Assembly: GCA_950022655.1 (NCBI GenBank)
Contig: OX465579.1
Span: forward strand, 80,487,193-80,551,192
DNA length: 64,000 bases
Reading direction: 5' to 3'
Source of the DNA: Alentia gelatinosa
Lineage: Eukaryota; Annelida; Polychaeta; Phyllodocida; Polynoidae
Every line of letters starts with the position of its first letter. Position 1 is the stretch's first letter. The translations under genes and the position numbers were made by a program. Of the stretch, positions 1 through 13,400 are shown one piece after another. The notes beneath the pieces were generated by a model, which worked only from the letters and a program-made list of their open reading frames with translations, searched no databases and was not told the DNA's origin.

Positions 1-240
1 TTATGTACTTCGAAATATTAAAGGCTGGTCTAAATTTAGAGGCTTCTTCTTTGGTGTCTGGCAATCTAAATGGTTACTTTTCTCATAAGATTTTTGTCAT
101 TCTCATATACAAACCTACGGACTTATACACATACATTTAGAAAGTACACTGGAATATAGCACATGATTAATTATGATCCCTGATAAGTGTATGGATTCAG
201 GCCCAGGTGTTAAGCTCCACAAGCCAATGGTATTGATGTT
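1..240. other. Intron sequence upstream of first visible exon
   Basis: AT-rich sequence with no splice-bordered open frame. It is presumably the intron before the first visible WDFY3 exon, since that exon begins inside the protein. Confidence 0.5.
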
Positions 241-1292
241 GTGAGCTGTTAACCGTAAGGTGTTATGTGTATGTGGAGTAAGCTGTTAACTGTAAGGTGC
301 TATATGCATGTGGAGTGAGCTGCTAACTGTAAGGTGCTATGTGTATGTGAGGTGAGCCATGGGCAGTAAGGTGCAATGTGTATGTAGGGGGAGCTGCTAG
401 CTGTAAGGTGTAATGTTTATGTGGAGTTACAGTTGCTTAATATAAGGTGCAATGTATATGTGTTGGGACCTACTCATAAGTGGAGTGAGTTGCATACTGT
501 AAGGTGTTGTGTGTCTGTGGAGAGAGCTGCTTGCTGTAAGGTGCAATGCGCCTTTGGAGTGAGTTGCTGGCTGTAGGTGGAATGTGTATGTGGAGTGAGT
601 TGCTCGCTGTCAGGTGCAATGTGTAAGTGGAGTGAGTTGCTCGCTGTAATGTGAAATGTGTACATGGAGTGAGCTGCTTGCTGTACGGCGGAATGTGTAT
701 GTGGAGGGAGTTGCTCGCTGTAAGGTGCAATGTGTATATGGAGTGAGCTGCTCACTGTAAGGTGGAATGTGTAGATGGAGTGAGCTGCTTGCTGTAAGGT
801 GGAATGTGTGTGTGGAGTGAGCTGCTTGCTGTAAGGTGGAATGTGTGTGTGGAGTGAGCTGCTTGCTGTACGGTGCAATGTGTAAGTGGAGTGAGCTGCT
901 CGCTGTAAGGTGGAATGTGTAAGTGGAGTGAGCTGCTCGCTGTATGGTGAAATGTGTATGTGGAGTGAGTTGCTCGCTGTAAGGTGCAATGTGTAAGTGG
1001 AGTCAGTTGCTCGCTGTAAGGGGCAATGTGTAAGTGGAGTCAGTTGCTTGCTGTAAGGTGGAATGTGTATGTAGAGTCAGTTGCTCGCTGTAATTTGCAA
1101 TGTGTAAGTGGAGTCAGTTGCTCGCTGTAAGGTGGAACGTGTATATGGAGTGAGCTGCTTGCTGTAAGGTACAATGTGTCTGTGGAGTCAGTTGCTAGCT
1201 GTAAGGTGCATTGTGTATGTGGAGTCAGTTGCTAGTTGTAAGATGCATTGTGTACGTGGTGATTTGCTTGCTGTATTATTCAATGTGTATAA
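241..1292. repeat. 37-bp minisatellite, about 28 copies
   Basis: Direct tandem array with a unit of about 37 bp, whose core reads GCTGTAAGGTGCAATGTGTA followed by TGGAGTGAG and TTGCTC. Units on the left (241-470) are the most divergent; those from about 560 to 1200 are the most uniform. The period is not a multiple of three and the long minus-strand frames across it are by-products of the repeat. The array ends only about 17 bases before the splice acceptor of the next exon. Confidence 0.9.
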
Positions 1293-1308
1293 TGTGTGGT
1301 GCTTACAG

Positions 1309-1451
1309 GTGCGCTACGCCAGCCTGACGGAAGCCGTGCGGCTACTCGGCTGTTTCTCCGGCACACAGGATATCATACCCGTGCCCTTCAACCTCCAACC
1401 AAGGGAGGAGACGGTGCTCGCTGAGCTCTTCTGCAACCTCAAAGAGAGCAG
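1309..1451 (+). CDS. WDFY3: WDFY3 exon 1 of window
   Basis: Acceptor GCTTACAG ends at 1308 and the donor GTGAGT starts at 1452. The frame opens in phase 0 with VRYASLTEAVRLLGCFSG and ends with LFCNLKES plus two bases (AG). It is joined in phase to the next exon, giving KESRLKNEF. The upstream ATG at 1174 belongs to the minisatellite and is not used as a start. Confidence 0.88.
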
Positions 1452-4400
1452 GTGAGTCGCACAATTGTTACAAAAAGTCTAATTGGTTCTCTTTTTTGTC
1501 TTTTAAGAGGGAATTCAGTGGATACATTCTCATGGCGTAGGACATGTTCTGCATAGAATAAAGTAGAAATATCTCCCCGCTACAATGCAGGTTTTCCTTG
1601 GTATCCACTACAAAATTAGTAAGAGTATTTAGATACCTTTCATTATTATATGTGTTTTTTGGCGTTCATGATAAACATTATATTGAAGCATACATAGCAA
1701 ATATAAACAATTACCTATCCATTTTCCCCTGACAAATTTTTAATTTGTGACAGCGTATACCGACCTCTAATATCGATCTAAAACATGCTATTGGAAAGCC
1801 TGTATTATTCCTTTGTATGGACAACAGAAGGGCTTGCGACGATGCTAGGGTATTGTGGACATGGTACGAGTTAAAGGTATGAAGAACTTTTAGAGAAAAC
1901 GTGTTTTTAATTGAATGAAGGGAAAAGTGTGAGCGATATGGAACTGAACTTTAAACTTTATACTCAATAAAAAAGATGCGTACCACCCATGGATAAATAA
2001 TGAAGCATTCGATCAATCAATCTGAGGGTAGCTGTGTTAATTTGGTGTATTGATACAGGCTGAAGAATGAGTTCCCCCGTAACCTGGTGTCGGCCTGTAT
2101 GATGCTGCGCTATCTCTATGACATGGCTCTCGACAACTTTGACAAGTAAGTTATTTCTCATATGATAATAAGGTGCTACTCAAGGAGGCATCACTGATGA
2201 GGAGAAATTCTATCTCTACTCTGTATATAGCATGCTTACTAAAACCTCGTTCTAATACGATTCTCGAGATCGGAAATGTCACGACCTTGTAACCCAATCA
2301 TTGTTGTGACCAAGGTTGACTTTCAATCACCCGAAACCAAATACATGTACATGGAACTAAACACGAACGAGATATAGCTATTTGATTACGTAGATAGTCT
2401 ATTGATAGATATATATAACACCTATTTAATTATGTTTTTCGCCTATTATCAAATACAAATACTCTACTATATTGAATCGTCTAGAATTGTTGAAATATAA
2501 AATATCTACATGTATATGGTAGATATGGTAGTTGGATAAACTACGTTAACTGGGGTTGAGTCGTTTTGATTTTCAAGTTAAAAAGAATAGAAGAGTGGTA
2601 TAATTAAAAATATGGCAAGTATCATTATGTACACGCGCAAAAGATAAACTCTTATTGTCTCTGTTAGACGTATTGGTAAAAACGTTTTCCTCTTTTTTCA
2701 AAATATACTTGAATTAAAAAAAGGATCAAATTTCCATATCCAAATCTTAAAGATTTGATGTACATGTATGATGTAAAGAGCTACGAGAGCAGACCTTAAT
2801 GAATCACGGCACACTCCTCCCCTCAGGCCGGTGACGGAGCGGCAACCGGACAACACCTCCCCGAGCATGAAGCGCATCTCGTCCGTGCTGGAGACAAGCA
2901 CGGAGCCTCACGACCTGCCGCCGCCGCCCAGCAGCCTGGTGAAACGGAACAGCACGGGCAGCGTGACGCTGTCTCTGCTGCCGCCTCCGCCCGAGCCCAC
3001 CATCGTGCACGCCGGCGCTGTCGTCTCCATGCTGCACCTCGTGCCCTCCATCCATTGCGACGACCCGCAGGTGCGTAACCTTTGACAGGGATGGCAGTTT
3101 TAGACTTTTCCATGAAATTTTTTTTATAGAATTTGTTTTCTTGTATAAAACCTGGATGTCATAGTTCAGTGGGATCCCTGAAATCAGGGTATTTTATAAA
3201 ACATAGAAATATTGTCCTTACCGGGATGTCATAGTTCAGTGGAAACCCTAAAATCAGGGTATTCTATAAAACATAGAAATATTGCCCTTACCGGGAAGTC
3301 ATAGTTCAGTGGAAACCCTAAAATCAGGGTATTTTATAAAACATAGAAATATTGTCCTTACCGGGATGTCATAGTTCAGTGGAAACCCTAAAATCAGGGT
3401 ATTTTATAAAACATATAAATATTGTCCTTACTATTCAAAAGCCGCAATAGAACCTGTGTAGGTCAACCCCATATTCCTTAAGGAGCCCCATACACCTAAT
3501 TTCCCTATAAATGTGTACATCATCACTTCCTTTATTTTCAGGGGTTTTCCTAACAAACTCCCCACAGATAAAACATGGATTAAAATCCCTGAAATCCTTG
3601 CACTCTTACAAAACAAACCACTTTGAATGTATCGCTAACACCAGGAACCAGCATCATACAACAATCTTCCATGCACATAATTGGTTGAACATCGATGAGA
3701 TTGTCTCGGCCAATAACTTAAGAGATTTTCTTCAAGAGCTGATGAAATCCTTGTTAAAAATAACATAGTATAAATTCAGCCTCATTCAAGCTAATATAAC
3801 AGTGGATTAAACCTTCCCACACACCCTCTATCCTATCCAATGGCCAACATTGATGTGTTTTCAATGTTTTCTCAGTCTCTCTTAGACTGAATTCCGCATC
3901 AATATGTAATAAATACAAGATTAATAACTTCACGTACTTCATTCCTCAGTTGGCCCTGGACCTGCAGTGGCACATATGTGAGGTGCTGAAAGATGTGAAT
4001 GTGTAATGAATACAAGATTGATAACTTCACATACTTTATTCCACAGTTGGCCCTGGACCTGCAGTGGCACACGTGTGAGGTGCTCAAGTCGCTGGTACGC
4101 AGTGAGCGCAACCAGCAGGTGATGTGTGAAGTGGGGCTGCCGCACGAGCTGCTCTCACACGCAAACCTCACGCTGGCCGACGAGGCCCATTCGCTCCACC
4201 CTCCCATACAGTACATGTTTGAGCGCCTCGCCGCGCAGTGCCTCACGCCCAAGGACCTCAGGTTGGTGGAAAGGGACTGCAGTGTCTTGTCCTCGCGGGA
4301 GGTACAATGGCGACTGGTGAAATATGGAAATCCATGGACCACTTGCTATTCAATTTTCGTTGGTGGTGGTGATGGGCCAAATAATACCCTCGTTCAGATT

Positions 4401-7400
4401 TTATCCTAGGTTATTTATATAAAGTGTTTGTGGTTTAACCATGGTTGACCCCGTAGTTACTACAAAGGGGTAGTATTTTTTCCGCCTACTTCATGGACTA
4501 CCCTATTGCTATGGCTTCTACATCAAAAGACAGTGCCTCTTTTGTGACGCTATGTGTCATTATCAGACTGTAATCTAGGTTGGAATTGTGACGTTTCAGG
4601 GACTTTCTCCGCCTGGGGGACCCGCTGTGCTGCGCGGCGGAGGACGATGACGAGGCATGCCCGCCGTTGGAGCCACGCTGCCCGTCAGACCACCCCGTGC
4701 CGCCCGCCGCAATCCTCGTCGAGCGCCGCGCCGGGCTCGACATCAACCGCAAACTGCGTACCAACGGCGGCGCCGTGCCGCTCACGCGCGTCAAGTGTTT
4801 GGTGTCCATGACGACCCCGCGCGACGTCCGGCTGCACGGCGCCGCCATCACGCCGGCTTTTGTCGAGTTCGACCTGAGCGCCGAGGGCTTCGGCTGCCTC
4901 TACCTGGCCAGCATCGCCCCGCAGGGCCCACCTACGCCCTCCGTTGTCGGCGCCGGCATGATCGGGGGGTCTGATCCGGGCGTCGTCGGCGGCATCGGCT
5001 CAGGTGCGTAGTCTATTGTTATCGGTTTGGATTTCCTTGTTTGTCGGTTCGGATTTTGATATCCGTCCGTGGTTTATCAATTTTGCGATAATTAAGAGGG
5101 AAAGGAATAATGCCTAATCCACACTCATACACTATGATATGATAGATGAAAATATGGCTTGCTGGCAGCTTGTGAATGAATCTTTGGAAACCTGACCGAG
5201 TGTAGCATTATGTATGGAAAAATAAACAATTTCCTTTGAGAATATCTGAGTGCAGGTGACATGAAATAGTTAACAGCAAGAGTTCAAGAAACATCGAAGG
5301 TTACGTTTTGGTGAAAACCAGAATATATCAAGGTGCCAAGGAATCCATTAGATTCCAATGATGATTCAATTGATAACTAAATTTTAAGAAAATCTTAGAC
5401 TTGTGGAGGAAAAACAGCTGTGTATCAGCACTAAGTACGAGTTGCTCTCTGCATTCACAGGTGAGCGGCTCTTCCCGCCTCAGTCGGGCATGACCTTCTC
5501 GTCGTGGGTGTGCGTGGACAAGTTCAGCTCAGCCTCGAACGACCCTCACCCGGTGAGACTGCTCACCATCGTGCGCAACATCGCCGGCCGCGAGGACAAC
5601 CTCATCTGTCTGAGTGTCTACCTGGCGCCACGGGACCGTGCCCTCTTTGTGTCTACACAGGAGAGACACATGCCCACCTCAGGTAGGTCACCTCACTCAT
5701 TATCGCCCATCAACAGCCCTCATTTCTCTCCGTAATCTACTACCATTGTCTTATTTGTAACTGGAGAACTGGCCCCAAAACTAAGTCGCCCCGTGATTTT
5801 GGAGAATAGTTTTGATTAATAAGTTTTAGTCTTAGGTCTCAAATATATATGTTCAATTTTGGCATCTTCTTGTAAAAAAGAGTAGCCACAGATTAGATGA
5901 GTACACCGCACATGATGGCCTTTGGTTTATACCACAAACCTCACATAATCATATAGATTGTTTGTGATACGATTTTTTGTGATACAATGCAAGGATAAAT
6001 AAAAAAGGGCGAGTTCTTGCCGGACGAGTATTGTTCTGTTGAACCAGTACTTTCAAGTTCATTGATTTACTAATTTTTCCCGTAAAAATTCAAGAAATTA
6101 TACGCTCCCTTTTCAACAAAACTCATTCTTAATCACAGGAAGCCTTGCTGTCAATGATTAATCTGCACCAGCATAGGTTAGATTCATAATACAAAATACA
6201 TTGTTATTAGCAGGTGGACAGTTGGTCTTTAGGTTATGGCTATAGCCTACTGTAGTACACTGCCTGTAGAGTCACTAGGCGACCTGACCACATTTTTGCT
6301 TTGTATAGCTCACTAAGTACAGATAGGAATATGATTTCTGTTTTGGACAGAAGATTTTATGGTGGTACAATGCCTTACAGTTTTGATTTTTAGTATTTTG
6401 GCATGGATTCGAAAAACCTGAATTCAGTTGGGGGGGGGGGGGACCTTTAGACTATATAATTGATTAGATTACACTAAGATATTAACGTTTCTACATGGTG
6501 GCAGTTTCGGCGGAGACGGAGATGGAACCACTCCTCAACAACACCAACGTCCGCTTCTGGTGCCCCGAGCTCACACAGGAAGGGCAGTGGCGCCACCTGG
6601 TGCTGCTCTTCAACAAGGCGGGCATTATGAAGAATTCGTCAGTCAGTCTGTTTGTCGACGGTCAACATGTCAACACACAGAAAGTGAGCTCCGTTATCTA
6701 TGTTGAATATGATACAATAAATACATTAATCTGTCCTAAAAGACAACCACTTATAATTCATATAGTGATTTGCAAGCAGACGACATTTAGCCTTTTTAAT
6801 TGCAGACCAGAACTAAACGCGCATGAAAAGTTGACTACACGTAATTCCATGACCGAAAGACTACATTCATATCACCCTTCTTCTAGTAGAGTCTATGAAA
6901 TTTTACCTGGAACCAGTTAAGACATACATTACTTTCTGTTCTAGCTTCATTATATTTCGCCGAACCTGGGCAGCGGCGGCACGGCCAGCCCTAACGCGGC
7001 CACGTCGGTGTTCGCCTACCTGGGCACGCCGCCGGCATTGCGCCGCCCGTCACGCCTCGTGTGGCGACAGGGACCCTGCCACCTACTGGAGGACATCGTG
7101 TCAGCAGGCGCCGTGCAGTTCACCTACCAACTGGGACCCAACTATGTAGGCAGCTTCCAGGCACCGATCGGAGGTCAGTCTCGTCAGCATTCAGATCTCA
7201 ATTACTTGTCAGGGTGGGAATTTAGCTAACAGAGATATGTCAGTTTTCCCCTTTTCCATCGAAATCCATGTTCTCAAAATTAAATATTTCGTATCTAAAT
7301 TTGTTTACCTTTTGTGAAACTATTGTAATTAATGGAGCTTCATTCACAGCATTTAAACAGTACAGTGGTTTTACCCTCTTCACAGACCTTCAGCCTCACC

Positions 7401-10400
7401 CGCATACCAACGTCTCTTTCATCTTTTATTTGTTTCTTTGAGGCAGCAACACAAAATTTACATTTTTTCCCTGACCCCATCTGACATTTCCGAGCTAAAA
7501 ATGTGGGTGAAGCACTGGACTAGTAAACACAAGGTTGTGGGTCCCATTGGAGCCACCCTTTCTTCTATATCCCCAGCAGTAGTAGACTTCCTGCTATATG
7601 GAAGGCCAGTTCTTCTCAATGTGGTTTGGGAGGTAAAAAAATATTGTTTGCCTCTTTAAAGGTGTAGGGGTGAGATTTCTGCCTGAACTCATCTTAAAGA
7701 TTCAATCGCCGCCTCTGTGGTGTAAAAGCAGTGTGGAAAGCTGAACCTTGATATGGTCTCTTTATACCATCAGTGTCACTATCAAAGACTTTCAAAGAAA
7801 TCAGGCCTCAATTAGGCCTTCTTATCCGCTACTATGCAAACACCTGTATATGAACGAAAATCACATATAAATTTACTTATCTTATATTGTACAAGCCAAG
7901 TTAGTAAGGTTAAAGAGTGGTACCCTCACATGTTTAATTGCATCCACTATGTAAGGAGTGTCTATGCCGCGTCTGTATAAGCATGTCTATTTACAATAAC
8001 ACAACAAACAAACAATGACACTGACATTAATTTGCAGACAAAAACGAAGTGGCGCCTCCAGTTATCTCTGAGGATAAGATCATGTTCGGCGTACACGCCC
8101 ATGCCATGTCCCTAATGACCATCGCCAAAATCCGCAAGGTCTTCAACAAGGTCGACGCCAAGTCTATCGCCAAACAGGTAAGTAAGCCTCATAGTATGTA
8201 GCTGAGATATATACACAGGTCTTATCACTACTAGCCTGAAGAGCTCCAGAGAGCCTCTCAATGCTGAGAAGCTCAGAGTTACTTCAGCGTGGCCTGTCTA
8301 TGTGGTGTGGGAAGCACCCGTGGTAGACTTACTGTTATATCAAAGGCCAGTCCTTTTCAATTGTAATCTATATATAAAAACTACGAAATTAATAAAGTTG
8401 TGAAAAAAGTGGTTTGGGAAATAAAAAATAACTCTCTCCTCAGTAAATGTATAAGTGTGAGATTTCTACCTAGATTCATCTCATAGATTTGATCACCAAC
8501 CCTTTTGGTGTAAAGTCGGCGGGAAAAGCTAGTGCTCAGAAACCCTTAGGGGTCTCTGGCACGATAAACAAACACACAGACCAAACTAATGCTCCTGGTT
8601 GGTCAGAGCGAGATCCAGTCAGCCCAGTGTTTGGTGATATATTGGAATCCCTATCATCTCAATTATAATTTGATATCTTCATTCAAGACAATTAGGTTTA
8701 ATTTTATCATATTGTATGGGTTATTACTAGTACGAAGAGTTAATCTCGTATTTGTTTTACAGTTGGGAACGTCAGCCCATGAAAACGCCACGCCGATTCG
8801 CATCCTTCATAACTCCGCAGGTCACCTGAGTGGACCTGCCCGCAGCTTTGGGGCCATCCTCATGGGATACCTAGGTCTGTATCTTAACATTCTATTATCA
8901 TACCTCCTCGTGTACAATATTCTCCATAAACCCTTTGTATATGTATACATATATATATGATTCATTCTACTTATACTTCCCTTTTATAAAAGAATTGATG
9001 ATCAGACAAATAACTCTCATTTCCAAATATATTGATAAATCTTAGATATTGTAGATATAGGCATGTGTTTTATATAATCAATATAAATAATGAATCAATA
9101 TTCAAAATTGCTAGCATGGTAAGGGGTAGAACATAAACCACTATCTTATTTGTATTAATGATGAACCGTTATAAACGTGATAAAAAAAAATTCTAAAAAA
9201 AATCACTAGTTAAGTCAATAAAATTGGTCTTAATTTTTTCTTTAAAAAACCCGTTGCACAATAATAATTAATTTCATATCTTGCAAAATACTTTCTTTGA
9301 TGTTTCTTCATATCTATTCATTTTATCCTTATCAGGGGTGCGAACCTTCTGCCCGCGGCCCGTTGCTAAGGTCATCCTCAATGTTGGAGGCACGTCAGCG
9401 TTGTTAGGACTTATCGCCATGGCAACCGACGTAGAGGGTCTGTACGCGGCGGTGAAGGCGTTAGTCTGCGTCGTGAGGAGCAACAAGGTGGCTCAGCGAG
9501 AGATGGACCGCACCAGAGGCTACCAGGTGTGTACCGGTGTTTTTTTTTCATGTTAAAGGGGTGGGATGTAACCTTATGGGTAGCACACTGATGTATGCGA
9601 ACCATGTTCAAGTCCCGGACCTGCTGCTGCTTACCTCTATATTCTGTCAATCTCATTTCAGAGCCATGGTATGACCTTAACTGTTACTTCGGGGTAAAAT
9701 GACCATTAAAATAGTGTAAAAAGCTATAGTAAAACGTATTTCAAAAAGGTCCAAATGTAACCAAAAAAAGAAAAGAAGTATGAGTCAGCGTAGAACGTGA
9801 GCCGTATTTCATTAACTAACACATTTTTGTACGATTCATTTTAAAATTTAATTGAATTGCTCGAAAATATGAGATAAATCAGAACGTGCCCCTAAGGTAA
9901 ATCTCATGATTCTTGATAACAGCTAAGATTACACCACTAATATTTGGAATAACCCCTATCACACTTCATTTTGGTAGATAAATAGTACATAATTACTAGG
10001 TAAATATATGTTATCGTGACATACTGGCTAGATTTGAAGAGGAGGATGAGAGGAATATAGAAATGTATAATGGTAACTATTAAACTCTTGGGTCTTATCC
10101 CGGATGGGTTTATATAGAGAGTTTATGATAGTGCCCTTCATTGACAGACACTGGCGATGCTGTTCACAAAGAAGAGACATTTACTGAACAGCCACATCCT
10201 ACACCTGACCTTCTCACTGGTGGGCACGGTGGACAGCGGGCGTGAGAGCACAGTCATCCCCAACAGTGACGCCTTCCAGGACCTTCTGTGTAACCTGGAG
10301 GTGAGTATCTTGTGTAGAATCTATTGTGGCTACAGCAATAAAACAATTGGAGTTCTGAGTAGCAAGTCTTATGTTAAATAGTTATCAATTATAAGAATAT

Positions 10401-13400
10401 TCTTCAAACATTCCTTGATTAAGAACAAAATGTATAGAAGCCACAGGTACAAAAATAATGTAAGTAGTTATTGTGTTGTATACCCAGCTTATTAAATGAG
10501 AAAGTTTGATTTATGCATAAAAGAAATAGAACATATCATTAAGGCAGATTTTCTCTGACGACTAAGAAGATTGCACCACAAACCTTCGGCATAGTTTAAG
10601 TTGGGGAATAGCACTGATTTGATATTTTTCTAACATAATTTCCAGGAATAAGGGTTGAATAAAAGTAAGGGTCATTTAACCAGAAAGCTATTCTTATTTG
10701 AATAATGATAACTGAATACAACCTGTTATAGGACACATGCGTTGATAGGGTGATGTTCATAGAATATGCTTTCTGGTGACAGGTATGGCGGGACGCGCCG
10801 GGAGAACTGCATCGGTCGCTGTACGAGCACTTCATTGAGCTTCTCACAGAGAGCAGCGAGCAGAAGAGCAACCTGAAGCTACTGCAGGAGTTCGGCATGG
10901 TCAGCAAACTGCTGCAAGTGCTCCGTGACCCTGGCCTCTCACAGCAGACCGTGCAGATCATCGCGCGCATCCTCCTCAAACTTCTTAGCAACGCGCACGA
11001 ACCTTCACTACTCAGGTTAGTACAACATGCTCAGTATAAGAAATCAGTATAGTGGGTTTGAGCTTCTCAGTATTGGAGGGTAAGTATTAGGATTTTAGCT
11101 GCTTATTATTTGAACTGCTGGGGATAGGAGGTCAGTACATTTTTTTTTTATTCAGGAAGTTCGCTACATAAGTTGCGGTCTGCCACCTCCCAGTTACAGT
11201 TTGTCATTATTGCTCCAGTGGATATGTTACCTTTTTATCATTTGATTTCATGTATATAGGAGGATTTGGAGGGCTAGTACTATGGTCATGAGGTGCTCAG
11301 TTTTGGGGTCAGTAAAGAGGTCATGAGCTGATCAGTATAGTGATTAACGATAGAAGATTGGTAAATGCCGTCAGAAATCCAACAGAAACCGTTATACGTT
11401 CGGGGAAGTTTTTTGTTTAGTATAAGTTAATTAATCGAATGGAAATTTAGATATTTTTGTTATCTTCCTAAAGGTTAGGGGACATCTTTTTTGCGGTTAA
11501 GATTCAGTCTTTTCAAACACATGAAGAAGAGTTTAATAAATGGGCATGAAAAGATACTAGATGAATAGGATATGAACGCCCATAATCAATTTCCTGATGT
11601 ATTTTATAAGGGAATATTTTAAAATACAATCCTTAAAACCATAAAAGGAATGGTGGCTAGAGGTGCGGTTGAAGTTCATTCTCGGATCTCGTTATTACTC
11701 GTGAGCTAAAGTGCCGCATGACTGAGGGTGGACATTTCAATACACACAGTACAGATAGGATTTGCCTTGTCACGAAACCATCTTAATTGGGAATAATTCC
11801 ATATTAATGTACATTGTTAGATCATGTATGAAACGTTTGTATTTCAGATATGGTCAGTTCCTGGTGTCTACATTACCCGCGTACAACGTCACTGAAAAGT
11901 CGATACAGCTGGACGAAGATGAAGACACGCTAGACACAGCGAGTCAGAACTTCTCCTCGGGCAACATGGACTCACTAGGTCTGTCCCGCACGGCTACTGT
12001 GTATCTGCTTTTTGTTTGATCTTTCTTTCATTTCATGGCGTAATCGTCTGATTTTAAAGTGCAGATAAGATATTGATCACCAGAACTTATATTATACCTC
12101 GGAATGTCATTAATAGCTTTTATGAATTATATTTACACATAGCTCTTCCAGTGTATTAGTATGTGTATGCGTTTACATTTGAAATCGCTCAAAATGGTCC
12201 ATACAAGTAAATGTATCTATGCTCGTAGCATTTGCCTTAATCTAAAAGGAATTGTAACTCTGGTTATTCCTTTCAATAACCAATGCCAAGGTGATTAATT
12301 AATATGTGGTTGAATTATTGATCAAGAAACAATTCAGGCTACTTTCCCGGATAGTCTATGGTAATTTATGGGCGATAATTAGAATGATACGTTAATGATG
12401 TGATGTCACCTTTGCAGACGGAGAGAACGTGGCGACACTCATCCACAACATCCAGCTCCGGAATCAACTCATCCTGATCCTCTTTAAGCGCCTGTCGTCA
12501 CCGCCTTGCACCAACGGCGTCAACACACAGTCAGTCCTCACCTTTACCGTTGTTTACAGTTTCCAAACAGGATCATATTTATATAACTATTGCGGTTTGA
12601 GTTGATTATTGGGTTTTATGTTCTTTGTATAGTATTCCCTTTTTTTGAAAAAAAAAAAAAAATTGTATAGTATTCCCGAATTGGCCTCGTGAGAAATCTT
12701 AACCTGGTGAAATTAAAGCGGGTGTTCCATTGAGACAGTAAATGAGTGAAATAAGACGATCAACGTGAACCAAACGATGTCGGCCGATATCGGCCACTGA
12801 GCCAGGTATATATTCTAGCCCAATGGAGCAGCGTTTTGGGGAAGTCTGCGGCGATCATACGACGTAGTAAATCGACGGCGATATTCATGCGCGACCGACC
12901 GAAAAACACACTCTATTGAATTGGTTCGTTCGTGGGGAAAAAACCTAGTCTTTTTCTCATATGTATGAACTTTTTAAAAGATAGTAAGTGATTGCAAAAG
13001 CTAGATGTATTTAAACCTAGCTTCTGTAATTACTTGAAATCAAAACAATACTGACAATTACATTATAAAAACTGAATATTTAAAAACTTACATTTTGTCT
13101 GATTCCTGAAATCGGCGACCACAGGACGTCAGTTGGCGCTATTATTCTTAGTAACCTGTTGGTCTGTATGTTATAAACATGTATAGCACACACCCGACGA
13201 TGTTAAATTCTCGTCGGGTCAATGGAACACTCCCTCTAGTCTGATATACTTCTCCAAAATGAAAATCAGTTGGAAGAATGATCAATATTTATGGAGCTAT
13301 ATAAGGGAAATTCTATACAAATAATTAAATGAATATATGTTAACGTCATCAAATGGAACTCACTGTAGAAAGCCTGTCCAGAAATAAGAGCCTCATTATA

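Noticed and set aside
474..989. 171-codon minus-strand open frame rich in Ser/Leu/His/Thr
   Set aside because: It is a by-product of the 37-bp minisatellite; the period is not a multiple of three and the neighbouring frames are equally open.
2804..3113. Minus-strand Arg/Ala-rich open frames
   Set aside because: They lie antisense to WDFY3 exon 3 and reflect its GC-rich codons; no splice or family support.
9580..9630. Possible tRNA gene
   Set aside because: Only loose A-box and B-box resemblance and no clover-leaf pairing.
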